Source: Pratylenchus scribneri (taxonomy: Eukaryota; Nematoda; Chromadorea; Rhabditida; Pratylenchidae). From it: a DNA stretch of 64,000 bases. A model generated the notes under the pieces. That model was not told the origin of the DNA, made no database searches, and saw only the letters and a list, made by a program, of their open reading frames with translations. The translations under genes were made by a program, and so were the position numbers. Below are positions 47,756-60,000 of the stretch, one piece after another; positions within the stretch are counted from its first letter, which is position 1, and every line of letters starts with the position of its first letter. The stretch spans positions 1,625,001-1,689,000 of the forward strand of contig JAQSEB010000005.1 in NCBI GenBank assembly GCA_030063045.1. The letters run 5' to 3'.

Positions 47756-48194
47756 CCGATATAAATTTTTCGCCATTTTCAGCATTATAATTGCCATTTT
47801 CAGTAATAATTTATTCGCCATTTAAATATTTCCCAAAAAAAATATTAAATTTGATTGTTCAAAATTTTATTTTCATAGTTGGTGGAATTGATCAGGCTGG
47901 CGTTAATTCGTTCCTAAAGCGAAAGAAATGTTCCCCTTCGGTTGTGCCACCCATATATGTTCGATTCAGTGAAACATATATTTGTGTTGATATTTTCGAT
48001 GAAATGCTTTCGACCGATTGGTCTGCTTCTGCTTCTATTGGAGCAGATGAAATAGAGAATGTTGGCACTGCTGGCACAAACAATGAATGCGGCAACCAAA
48101 AGTTTATATAAATAATTTTTACACAATTATTATTTATGTAACGGTCGGATTTGGGCAACTGGCTTTTCCCCGGAAATGCTAGAATTTTAGCTGA

Positions 48195-48435
48195 ATAAAT
48201 ATGGAATCTCACTTTTGGACCGTGTGCATATCCGAAAATAGGCTCATTCAACTCGGAATAGTCGATTTAGTTTATGAAATTTCAATTACAAAACAGTATT
48301 AAAACTTAGGCAAAAATTTTTGAAAGCAAAACCGGTTTAGGTTTATATATAACGGTTCAATTTTTAAAACATGCTTATTAGGCTAAATTAAATCGACCAT
48401 GTCGAATTGAATGAGCCTATTCTCGAGTTTTTAAG
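48195..48435. repeat. Palindromic repeat family 2, copy b
   Basis: ATAGGCTCATTCAACTCGGA and, inverted, GTCGAATTGAATGAGCCTAT bound about 180 bp that carry AAACCGG/CCGGTTT-like runs. Confidence 0.6.
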
Positions 48436-49782
48436 AAGTCTAAAAGCCGAAATTTTCAAGAATGACCAAAAGCTTGCTGGGCTTTTTAGGAAAAAGGTCA
48501 ATTCCTCATATTTTCCGTTACATTATAATTTCTTTATTTGATGGAATGGAAATGAAGAAAATTGAATCTATTAAATTAACTTTCCAAAAAATGGCCTGAA
48601 ATTTGATAAATATTTAAAATAAAAATATAAAAATTAAGAACATCGACTAATGCATTAATGGCCTGCTCATCCAAAAAGGGACAACAAAAAATAGTAGTGA
48701 ATTGTTCAAAGGCGACGAAATGGTTAATGGCCCTATTGACGGTTATGCTGCCCAATTTCGAAGGCACAAAAATGAAATTTAACGACAATTCTTTGGGTTT
48801 GAAAGCGCCTATTGTAGACGATATTTTGTGCGTGGAGGCGACAAATCCATGGTGTTATAATGTAAGCATTGTGAGAAGGGAAAATATATTTTTCGGCTGA
48901 TTGAATTATTTTTTTGGGGACTATCATTAACTTAAGAGATAAGTCTCATTTTGGCGTAGGCGGATTTGGTGTCGCCATTTTTATAATTACATATTTCATC
49001 ATTCATCAATGAAAAAATAATTTTTAGTTTTTTTTTTGTTATAAAATAAAAGATAAAATTCTATTAAATTAAATTTATTTTATTTAGATTTGTTTAAAAT
49101 GATGGGATTATTCCCTTAAAATCCTTTTAACTTTATTATGGATTAGTTAAATTATTTTTGGCATAGCTCCAAAAATTCTGAACCAATTTAAGTAAAATTT
49201 ATTTAATTAGATAGACAAAATATTGCTTTTTTTTAAAAAAAAATTTGATAAAAAAAATTATTAAAATTGATTCATCGATGAGTTATTTTAAATGGCACTA
49301 ACTGCTAACATAAGTAAGTAAAATTGTTCCCATATTCAATGGATAAAATTTTTAAAATATTTCCATAAACTCTCTGAACAATTCCACAATTTTCTGGAAA
49401 TGCGAAATTAATTTCCGAATTAAGAAAAATTTATTTAAATTTGCAAACATTTCATTTAAAAATTAACAACTTTTTTATTATATTTTTCTTTTTGTTTTTA
49501 AGAATGATGCCCAGGCTTTGGCCAATGTTTTTGCGCATCCAACATGGAGTGCAATGATCGCAAACAGTGAACGCTGTATTTGCCAATTACCCACTGTGAT
49601 GCCCACAAAACAATTATCAATAGGTGTGGTTTCTGCTGGTTTCTTTATTAAATATGAACTAAAATTACAAAAGCCGTGAACTTAATAGTCGGGTCTTTTC
49701 AGTAGCACCATTTCAGTACCGGGGGGCCACAAATTTATGCACATAGTTCATTTAAGAAATCAACAAATTCAGGGTGGTTTTA

Positions 49783-50025
49783 CAGGCACGCATCCAGGAT
49801 TTCAGGATGGGGGGTGGGGGTACCGGGGTTGGCGGGGTACGCATGTAAAAAATCGAAAAATTTAGCCCAAAAACAGCCGCGCAACGAAAAATTTTTACCA
49901 CAGAAGCGTCCCCCCCCCCCCCTTTACTTTTTTACGCTCACTTCCCCTAATGGAGGAGGGGAGGAGAGAGGTACGTAGTACGTATACGTACCCCATGTAC
50001 CCCCCACTCATAAATAAGTGCCTGG
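49783..50025. mobile_element. Candidate short hAT-like element with a GGGG/CCCC hairpin
   Basis: It starts CAGGCACGCATCCAGG and ends AAATAAGTGCCTG, so 7 bp of terminal inverted repeat (CAGGCAC) are exact. Inside are GGGGGTGGGGGTACC and a C14 run, plus nested TACGTA palindromes. The flanks GGTGGTTT and GGTGGTGA match at 6 of 8 positions. Confidence 0.5.
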
Positions 50026-50537
50026 GTGGTGATATAACATTTGAATGGCAAGGGACATTTGCATCTCGACATCGACACTTTCGTCTCAGCTCTCAATGAA
50101 CTTTTACAGGCTGCAGCTCGCCACCTTATCAGCAAATTAAAATGATCTAAAGTTTAATAACACTAATTCTTTTCTATCCAATGATATATTGATCATCCAA
50201 AAATATAAAATTTTGACCAAGTTGTGGCGAAAAACCTGAAAAAATCGTCTTTGTTTTTGTATTTATGGCTATGACTTATCCAAAGTCCTATAGATTTGGA
50301 TGAGCAATATACCAATTGATAGTTAATAATCAGGGGCTATAAAATGCTAGATTGTTTAGATTGATTATTTGGCTAATGGGCGATGGTTTGTCAAATTCGC
50401 TTATGAGAGTCGGAAATGGCCGAGACCGAAATGAACCCAACGGCAATTTGAAAGTGCCTAAATATCCTCTAAAGAAGTGGCAAAACTAATTTTTTTTTAA
50501 TTTAAAAAAATTTTGAAATTATGACCAATAAATATTT

Positions 50538-50750
50538 TACCGTAAATCTTCTATTAGAAGTCCATGGGCTTATAAATTTCAGAGACCCTCTAAGGTGGGA
50601 AATTTTCGGAAAAACAAAAAATGCTTATTTCGGCTTAATTTAGGCTTTTTCGGCTTAATTTCACTTAGAAATTGGTTTTTTGTGAAAAAAAATTTCTATG
50701 ATAGGTGGGCTTCTAATAGAGAGTGGGCTTCAAATAGAAGTTTTACGGTA
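50538..50750. mobile_element. TA-flanked MITE, Tc1/mariner-like
   Basis: The element runs 50,540-50,748 between TA dinucleotides. The ends are CCGTAAATCTTCTATTAGAA and its near-inverse TTCAAATAGAAGTTTTACGG. It lies in an intron of the broken F-box-like paralogue. A diverged copy lies at 5.23 kb. Confidence 0.8.
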
Positions 50751-51463
50751 AGCTAATTTAAATAAAATTAATATGATTTGATAGTCAAAAGTCTCCTCTT
50801 TAATTAATAAAATCAACAAATTGGTTCATTTTTTAATTATTTATTATAAATATCTTTAAGTTGTAATGCTCTGTTCCCAAATAGGAATTGGGAAGCTGAT
50901 CGAATGAATTTTTATATATTCCTTCACTTATAAAATTACTAAAATTTTTTAAATAAATTTTTTAATTCAGAAGGAACACCTCATCAGCAGAATGGAATGC
51001 TTTTGAATGGCATTTTATTAAAATGCGATCGTTTTTCCTATAAATATTCGCCGATGTTTTCGGTCGAGGAAGTTGTCAAATGGTTGCATTGGCCAGCCCG
51101 GAGTTCACAAGGTTTTTTTTTAATTTTTTCAAAAACCTTCAATATTATCGAATATAGAAAGTTTTTTTTTGTAAAATTATTATGAAAAGCTGTCAAATCA
51201 ATCTAATTTTTATAATTTTTGGAATAAATTGAAAAATATTTATATATGTTTCGGCGAATATTGGAAATTGGCTTATTTTCGGAAATACGCTATAAAAAAA
51301 ATTTAAAAATGCTATAGAGATATTTTTCCTATAATTAAAACTTATATATAATTTAAATATTATTTCCTTTTCAATTTCATTAATTTGTGCTTATTCCACA
51401 GGAAGACATTTGGCATCGAAACACATTCGGAAAGCAATGACAAATGCTGGCTCGAAAATTTGA

Positions 51464-53350
51464 AAGAAAAATTAATACAGGTATAAAATTAAAAAAATAT
51501 AATTGAAGTAAACATTTGTTTTTATAATTTGGACTTGAGAATTAATAAAAATTTTAGGGATAATTGTTCACAATAGTAAATCCACTTGAACAAAAAGTCA
51601 AATTCTTGCCGTTTATAAAATTCAAAAAGGATTGAATCAATTTTGACAATTTTATTATCAAATTATAGAACAGACTCTTGGCTATTTAATAATTTTAATT
51701 TAATTTAAATTGGTTTAGAATTTTTGTGGTTATGCCTAAAAAAATTAAAGTTTTCGCCAATCCACAAAATAAAGGTCATATTTTAAATTGTTTTTTTTAT
51801 CAATTCTGAACGAATTAATATCATTGAATAGTAAACAAACAGTCTACTCTTAGAACACAAAATCATCAAAATTAATTCAAAGTTCAGACCTTGATGAATT
51901 ATTTTGGACGGTGCGCCAATTTGAACCGCTCTTATAGCATAAATAAAATAATTTTAAAAAAGTGATTCTAGAATATAAATTAATTCTAATACAGAAAATT
52001 CTAGAAATTGTATATTGCTGGGATTGAATAATGGCTGGGCTATATAATTTCCGGAATTTCGACTTTTAAAAATCGTTCAAACGCGAAAATAGGGCTGGCT
52101 CATTCGACTCGGCATGATCAATTTAATATGCGAAATTTCATTTTAAGATCGATTTAAAAGTTTAAACCAAAGTAAAGGCCAAGTGAAATTTCAAGTTTTA
52201 AACCGGCCTAAATAGGGTTAGAGATAGAATTAGGCTTTGAGCGGCATAAGTTTAGGAGGAACTTGGTAGGGGCCGCTCCTGTAATAAATGTAAAATAATT
52301 TCAAAAAGTGACTCTAAAATCTAAATAATTTTTATTACAAGTATAAATATAACATTAAATTTTATTAAGGAATTTCACTGCCCATCTTCCATGTCCTGCA
52401 ACGCAGCAGCAAACATCCAATCTAACAAACACAAAAGCCACAAACAATTCACTCCGAATCCATCATTCACTGCTTGCATTCTCTCAAACCATTTATGGGG
52501 AATGAAACCTTCGTTGAGCCGATTAGCCAGGAATGAAGCTATGGGCGAATGCCTTCTCCTTGCCATTAACCATAAACCTGAAGCGGAAATTTCTGCTGCT
52601 GGATGGCTATGGAAGGAAGAAGAAGAAACAGACAATTTAAATCCAAATAAATTTGCCATTTTTATCCGATTTTAACATAAATATTAGTACAAAAAAAATG
52701 AATGATATATTGGCAAATGTATGAAATAATTTTAGTTTATTATTCTGCAATATCCAAATAATGGTATCCCACAATCAGCATAACAAGAGTATTATACATT
52801 AATAGGAATCCTGGCTTTGCTGGGATAATTGCCAATTGGAATTTGTTGAAAATGTGTGATGAATGTTTCTGAGTGAATGAAATTACTCATTTAATATTTT
52901 TAATTATTGATTATTCTTAAAATATTATTTCAAATTAAGTTATAATATTTACATTTATTTGATCAACAATTTTAACAAATTTTGATTGGAATACATTCAC
53001 AGTACCATGCTGGACCGAATGAGAACCCGAAATATTCATTATTTAAAATTTCAATTCATTCTCTTCCTTTAAAAATGATTCATTCATAACATTTATTGGG
53101 GGTGAATGAGGCATTTCGAATTCACCTTCTCATTTTCCTCCACATCAACATGAATAACATTTTTGCCACATTTTCGGTCTCAACAACCATTCAATTTTAG
53201 CATGCGTCATCATTCCTCCACATATTTTCTCATTTCATTTAAGAATTGTTTTGCTGTTCATAATTTATTCCTTCGATTTATTTTAGTTTTCCTTTTAACA
53301 GAAAAATTTGTTCATCCAAATTTAAACTAATTTAATTTACGCTCCATAAA
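51464..53350. other. Spacer
   Basis: It contains palindromic family 2 traces (52,085-52,180) and one open frame at 52,375-52,659. The remainder is AT-rich without features. Confidence 0.45.
52375..52659 (-). CDS. Possible small single-exon protein, unknown
   Basis: A 94-residue minus-strand frame in distinctly raised G+C, with Trp-rich LW/FW motifs (SGLWLM, HKWFERMQAV, CLWLLCLLDWMFAAAL). The plus strand is also open over the same span, which weakens the case. No signal peptide is clear and no family is recognised. Confidence 0.25.
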   Translation of the reverse strand: MANLFGFKLSVSSSSFHSHPAAEISASGLWLMARRRHSPIASFLANRLNEGFIPHKWFERMQAVNDGFGVNCLWLLCLLDWMFAAALQDMEDGQ

Positions 53351-55262
53351 ATGTTCTTCACCAATCTTTTACCTGAATCATTGCGAAAACAAGTGGATAA
53401 AGTAATTATAATTATTAATGAATTATATAAAAAAATAAATTTAATATGTAATAATTTTTGGTTTATCATCGGTTGAACCAATGTCCTCTAAAATTAAAAT
53501 TATATTATAAAAGGTTATATGATATTTCTGGCCCAGACATTTCCGGCTTAAAATCAGACTCCGGCCCATTTATGGACTTTTCCGACCTAATTTTGGACAT
53601 TTCTGGACTATTTTTTTAATAGTCGAAATTTTCGGCTGTGGTTATTTTTGGACAAAATGTGGATATTTTTGATTAAAATTCGGGAATTAAACAATATTAT
53701 CTAATATTTTCAATTTATAAAAACTTTGCCGGGTAAAATGGGCTGAATTTTTAGACAAATTTGACTAAAAATATCTTTTTTAGAAAACTTTTAGGGTCAG
53801 GCTAGGTACCAAGCTTAAGATTAGGGATATGTTGGGGTTAGATTTTTTTTTAATTCCTGATTTTTAATCGAAAATATCCACATTTAGTCCAATAATGGTC
53901 AGGGCTGGAAATGGCCAAAATTGGGCCGGAAAAGACCATAAATGTCCAGGAAAAGTCTGATTTTAAGCAAGAAATGTCCATGGCGGAAATGTCTGGGCCG
54001 GAAATGTTGGAAAACATTATAAAAATACATATTTTATTTTCAAGGTCTCCATTGTGCTCGTCATTCCCTCAATTTTATTCGTTTCCGTCTATTTCATCGT
54101 GCTTTATTATGTCAATTCCAAAGACCGTGAACGGCTAACCTGGACGATTTTATGGCACATTCTCTCAATTGTGGCAAATGTTTTGACCATTGTTGGCTGC
54201 CTAAGCCGGAGTCCTGCATTATATTTGCCATATCTAATTGTTCAGGTCACAAATTTGAAAAAAAGCTGAGCTTAACGGATATTAATAAAGGGGTTATTCC
54301 ATTCCAGACTTATTAAAAAGTTTATAAAATATTCAAAAATTTTTAATTTGATATTCAAAAATATATCCTCTCTGGTATTCATTTTAATCCTCAGTATTAA
54401 TCAATTACCATAAGATTTTTTTATAGAAAGTTGCATTTTTAAAATTACTTTTAAATACTATGACTACTAGAATTATTATTTTTTTTATTTTTTGCCTTAA
54501 TTAAATATATTTTTGATATTAAAACATTTCTTATCGAAATTTCATTTTTCGTGGCATTAAAATCTGAGCAGACCTAACATTTCCTCATATTCACAAAAAA
54601 ATTTTTTTGTGCCATAATTTCATAATGACAGAAAAATCTTTTGACAAAAAAAATATTTTCATGAAAAAAAATTAGTGATAAAATTTTTGCCGAAAATATA
54701 TCTCAAAAATTTATATAAAATTATTTTTTTTTTAATTCCGATAAAAAATTATTTATTAATTTTTTTTCCCCTATTCTCTTCCAGGGATTAATTGTGATAA
54801 CTTTGCTTGTACTTTTCGGTGCTTCATGCATTGTCACATTATATATTGCTATTTATGAGGCCATAGCTGCTTATGATGCTTTAGAATGTCAGTTCATAAT
54901 TTTGGATTTGGAATGAATTAATTTTTTTTTTCACCTTTTAAGCATTTTATTTTATGAAGTGGCTTGTACTCGCATGGAACAAATTTTGTGGCCATAAAGA
55001 TATTGGATCTTGGTTTTTGGGTGGCATCGGATGCTTTGCTGGTTTATGCATTGGCGCATTTTTCCTCACTGTTTTCTATGATACCTGGCAATTCATCAAA
55101 AGCGAGAAAAATGAATTGGAACACCGCCGTCTTTGCGCAATTGTTGAAGCACAACAAAAAAATATGGCGGAACAACAACAACCAGCAGCAATTATTGTGG
55201 CTCAACCAGCAGAATTTCTGGAAGCACAGCAAGCAGAGGCATCGACAAATATGCAAGCATAA
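53351..55262 (+). CDS. Small multi-span membrane protein with a Gln/Ala-rich tail
   Basis: Four exons (53351-53401, 54045-54245, 54785-54887, 54943-55262) encode 224 residues. There are four hydrophobic segments: VSIVLVIPSILFVSVYFIVL, ILSIVANVLTIVGCL, LIVITLLVLFGASCIVTLYI and GSWFLGGIGCFAGLCIGAFF. The C-terminus is cytosolic-looking, with YDTWQFIKSEKNELEHRRLC and then a Gln/Ala-rich end (AEQQQPAAIIVAQPAEFLE). The tetraspan layout is like that of many nematode-only membrane proteins. I do not recognise a named family and offer no function. The start ATG is chosen because it gives a short cytosolic leader before TM1. Confidence 0.6.
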
Positions 55263-57059
55263 CTTTGATTGGCATCGAAATTGTAAAAGATTAAGCAGAA
55301 AAATTGGAATGATTTTATTGGAAAAATATTTGATTCGATTTTGATGATAATTTTTAAATATTTTTTCTTACATTTATACGATGATTTTCATAATAAAAAT
55401 TGAGAAAAGAACAAATTCAAATGCAATTCAGTCGCATTTGCTCAATTATGAACTCAATGGACACCGCCAATTTGAGTTCCCATGGAATTGATTGACACAA
55501 AATTTGTGGATAATATTTTAAAATTAAAATTTTCCATTTTTAATAAATTTTTTATGGGAAATATCTAAATGCCGTGCCGAATAAAGTAATAATTGGTTTT
55601 AACGGTTTAGGGGTTTCTGGTTTGTCCTTGACATTCAAACTCTAAACCCTATCGATAGAGCTCATCAAGGCGCATCGAATGGTATATATTTGGTGGTGTT
55701 TTGGCCTAAAATTAAAGGTTTTATAAACCGTCCGTTTAAACCATCTATTGGTTTTGGTTCAAAACCAAATTTAAGATTGATAAAGCATGACAAAATATAT
55801 ACCAATCGACGTGCCTTGACAAGATCTATCGAAAGTGTGCTTAATAAGGGTCTAGGACAAACCACTAAACCGTTAAAATCTATTTTTACTTTATTTGGCA
55901 TTTTCAATATTTTATTCGGTAAATTAAATTCTATTGCAATTTTTTATTGCTTAATTCATTGCAATATCTCGTAAAAATAATTTTGACTATAAATCGAGAA
56001 ATTCGAAAATGTACACTTTTTCGAATTTTAAATTCTTTAATGAATTTTATTTTATTAAATAAAAATTTATAAAAATATATTTTTAACCAAATTTTTGCAT
56101 CTCATAAATTTATTTTTATAATTTGAATTTTAAATTGTTATTTTTTGTTTGATTTTTTATAAAACACTTGACATGCACATCATTTTTCAAATAATTTAAT
56201 TTTAAAAAAGGAAATTGAAAAATAATGATAAAAAAATTATTTGAAATAAGTTATAATTTAAATTTAAAGACATTTAATAATTAAAGGCGATTTTTTCACA
56301 TATTTTTCATTAAATTATTATTTTTTTTAAGCAGAAATTTTTAATGATAAATAATTTTGTTTATTTGTTTTCATTTAAAAATCGATTTTATTGCTTTAAG
56401 CTGATGAATTTCGGACTTTAAACCGTTTAACATTTTTAAAATGGATCAAATCTATTCAGATTTATCATTTGCCCCAAATAAATCGAGACAATGCCAATTC
56501 GAATGAGCCAAAAATAAATGCTTAAGTATATATTTTACGTCATTTCAATAGCAAAAAATTAAAAGTCGGCTTTTATTTTTTATTCCTCATTTCATCGGAT
56601 CAATCGATGAATCTGGGGTCTGGGCCATCCTAGCGTAGCACATCATCGACATTAATTTTTTTTGTACCCATCCCTTCTTTTCCATAAGCCAAATCATCAC
56701 TTTTCTATACTGTCCGTTTTGGGCCAGCCGCTTTTTTTGGTCCTAATTTTTTGCATTTTCTATCAAATCCTCTAATCATTTCTCTAATCAATTCATTTAT
56801 TGCCTATACGTATTTTTAAAATTGTTAAAAATAAAGCACACATTAGCCTATACCGCCGCTTATTTGTCCCAAATTTTTTTTATTTATTTCCAATCAAATC
56901 CAATAATTTTCTTTCGTAATAAATTCATAAAAATTCCAAATTTCTTCAAATTTATAAAATCAAAGGATTTATTAATATTCATTAAAACTAATCGGCCAAA
57001 ATTCGATGCATATACTTTCCACTTTTTTCCTTGTTTTTTCATTTGAACTACAAATAAAG
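55263..57059. other. Spacer with palindromic repeats
   Basis: It holds family 1 copy f (55,590-55,880) and family 2 traces near 56,395-56,515. The open frames at 55,690-55,974 and 56,822-57,046 are a repeat and AT-rich sequence without a domain. Upstream Lon exons, if any, should lie here, but I cannot see one. Confidence 0.45.
55590..55880. repeat. Palindromic repeat family 1, copy f
   Basis: GATAGAGCTCATCAAGGCGC and, inverted, CGTGCCTTGACAAGATCTAT, with AATGGTATATAT / ATATATACCAAT inside. Ends carry TAACGGTTTAG...CTAAACCGTTA. Confidence 0.75.
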
Positions 57060-60000
57060 GCATTAAAAACGGCAACTTTTGATGAAAGAATTAAAGAATT
57101 GAAAGTGCCGGAAGAAGCAAAGAAGATCATAGAGCGAGAAAAGAGCAAACTTCTTTCTGGGGAGGAAATCGACGGTGCAAAGTGAGAAATTTTAATTCAA
57201 TATTTGATTATTTTTATGAATATTACTTAATTTTTGTTTCATTCCCAAAAGAATTGAAAAAAAAATTTTATGTTATGGAAAATTTATTATATTCCAGAAA
57301 CATTATTGATTTTTTTTAAAATTTTACAGGAACTATCTGGAATGGCTGGGAAAAACAACCGACGACAACACAAATATTCAAAAAATGCGCACAATTATGG
57401 ATGCAGACCTCTTTGGATTAAAAATGGAGAAGAAAAAAATTCTGGAATTCATTGAATGCGAGGAACACAAAAATGACAAAATTTTGTATTTGATTGGCCC
57501 AGACGGTGTGGGAAAAACAGCCTTGGCAAATTCAATGGCACAGGCATTGGGTCGAAAAGTCTGGTTTAAATTTTCAAATAAAATCTTATATTTTCTTTAC
57601 ATTTAATTCGCTGAAAATTTAAATTTTTTGAATTTTTGGACTAATAAATAAATCTGGATAAATCTTTAGAAGTATGAGATGGTATTCTACTGGATATAAA
57701 GTGAAAATGGGATTATTTGTGTTCCAGTAGGCATTATTATAATATGATCTCGTTTTTAGCCATAAATTCAGCGACAATTTGGATCTATTAAAATGATTAC
57801 AAATAGCCATGAGGCATCCAAATATAAAATCTATAATAAGACAGTAATGTGCAGGTTAAAAATTTTTAATCTATTCCGTGGTTTCGGTTCTGCTGGAGTA
57901 GGAAGCGGAACTGGTTCCAGGAACCAGAACCGGGACATCACTGTACTGAGATTATCAGCAGAAGAATATTAAAGCCTTATTAGGAAAAATAATTAACAAT
58001 AATTTTAAAAAAAAACATTAAAATTTACTTCACCAAATTTATATATAAAAATTGAATTTGCGCATTAGTTAATATATATCATTGATATCTATAATAATTC
58101 TTATAATCTGGTTTAGCTCATTCCTTATAGTAGTATTTTTATATCAAACGATTGTACCAAATTAGCCATAAATTTATGGCATAAAAACGGATATCTATTT
58201 GTCGACTCATATTTGAAAATTCAATCAAATTCACTTACTTTAAAAAAATTAATTCATTCCAATTAATGCTAGATATAAGGTTAAAATTTTCGGTTCCCGG
58301 AAAACTGATCAATGGGGAAAGCTGGTCAATGAGGAAAAATGGTCAGTGGAAGACTGGTCAGTACGGTAAACTGGTCAGTGGGGAAAACTGGTCAGTACGG
58401 TAAACTGGTCAGCGGAAAAGTGGTCAGTAAAAAATAAGACTAAAAATACTCTAACTTGTATATTTTCGCGCCATAATAGGAAAGCAATATTTGATTCATG
58501 CTTAGTTCACCGAATTGCATCGATTAAAGTATAATATGTTTACGGTTTGTCTAACTAAAAAGAAATTACCCACTGACCACTTTACCACTGACCAGTTTTC
58601 CTCACTGACCAAATTTCCGTACTGACCAGTCTTCCACTGACCATTTTTCCTCACTGACCAGCTTTCCCCACTAACCAGCTTTCCCCACTGACCAGTTTTC
58701 CGAACACGAAAATTTTCACTTGGAATTTAAAAATTTTTTCAACACAAAAAATGAACAAGTAAAATTAAAAATAAATGAACACAAATTTTTATTCACCTTT
58801 TCAGTTTTGCTCATTTTCTATTGGAATGCTGAAGAATGATGCTGCAATTAAAGGTCAATCCCGGGAAGTATGTGGCGCAATGCCTGGCAAATTGATTCAA
58901 TGCTTAAAGGAAGCCCAAACAGAAAACCCGTGAGAATTTGAATCGCCTTAATTAAAGAATTAAAATTCTTTCTCGCAATCAAAGGCTGATTTTGATTGAT
59001 GATATTGAAGAATTAAATGATGATTTAACCTATGCATTGATTGACTTGCTTGACTCAAATCAAAATGCCAAATTTGTTGATCGTTACGTTGGGGTGCCAG
59101 TCAACTTGTCCAAAGTTTTCTTCATCTGCAGCATTGTGAATTATGACATTTTGCCTGGTGCTCTTAAATATCGTAATGGGCCTATGAAAGACCGTCCAGT
59201 GGAAATTGAATTTTCCGGATATGTTATGGAAGAAAAAATGGAAATTGGCAAAAATTATTTAATCCCTAAATTGCAGAAAAAATAGTGAGTTTTTTAAGAT
59301 GATTTGGCCTTGGGTTTTGGATATATAATTCAATAAGAAAATATGACCAATTGGGGAAGGCGATAAGCACTTTTTGAAACATTTAAATATCTTTTCGATA
59401 TTTTCAATATTTTCTTTTCTACAAATAATATACCAGCCAAATTTTAAATAGATCATTTTTAATTAATTCAATTTTATTAAATCTAGATACATAAAATTGA
59501 GGCAAAACGCTTCATTCAACCCTTGATTGTCAACCAAGAAAAATTGTTGGAATATTTTGGAGCAAAAATATATCAACCATTGCGGAAATTTGCCGATTCA
59601 AATATGCCAAAAGGAATGGCCATGGCTTTGGCTGGAAATTATTATTCAGGTTACTACAAGATGCGTTGAGTGGTATATCATTTTCGAAAAAAATTTTTTT
59701 GAAAAATTTTTTGAAGAAAAATGAGGACGCAAAGGGTATAAATACCCTAATTTGTAAAATAAATTAGAGTTTTTAACCCTCAAATACATTTGGCTATTTT
59801 TAAAGATGAATATTAAAAATTTAAAAATAGTATGTAATTCTATAGAAATATTTTAGGCCCGTAAATGGTAGGGCATTTTCAATGCTTTTCTATTGAATCA
59901 CTGATTTATGGCAAAAAGAATAGCCCATGGACTAGGCAAAATTATAACATAAGCTTTGGGGTTGATTTGAATATTTAATTATTAAACATGTATATTCAAT

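Larger units (their letters stand above)
46559..51463 (+). pseudogene. F-box-like paralogue, probably broken
   Basis: Exon blocks, approximate at the edges: 46,559-46,850, 46,893-46,985, 47,352-47,435, 47,888-48,108, 48,639-48,860, 49,502-49,633, 50,971-51,111 and 51,402-51,463. The start (LDPFTMVDMFAWFDRRTLAN, then SNFKELIE) has the F-box pattern. Later parts match the minus-strand neighbour: PPIYVRFSETYICVDIFD versus PKYIKFRYTRLKFNKYSQ, and FSVEEVVKWLHW versus INVENLIQWLHR. Two problems: no GT-AG join keeps the frame open between 46,850 and 46,893, and the last exon stops at 51,461 although the next frame continues the homology (WLENLKEKLIQ), as after a one-base loss. The paralogue's final exon has no counterpart. 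It could still be expressed as a shorter protein from internal exons, several of which join cleanly in phase. Confidence 0.55.
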
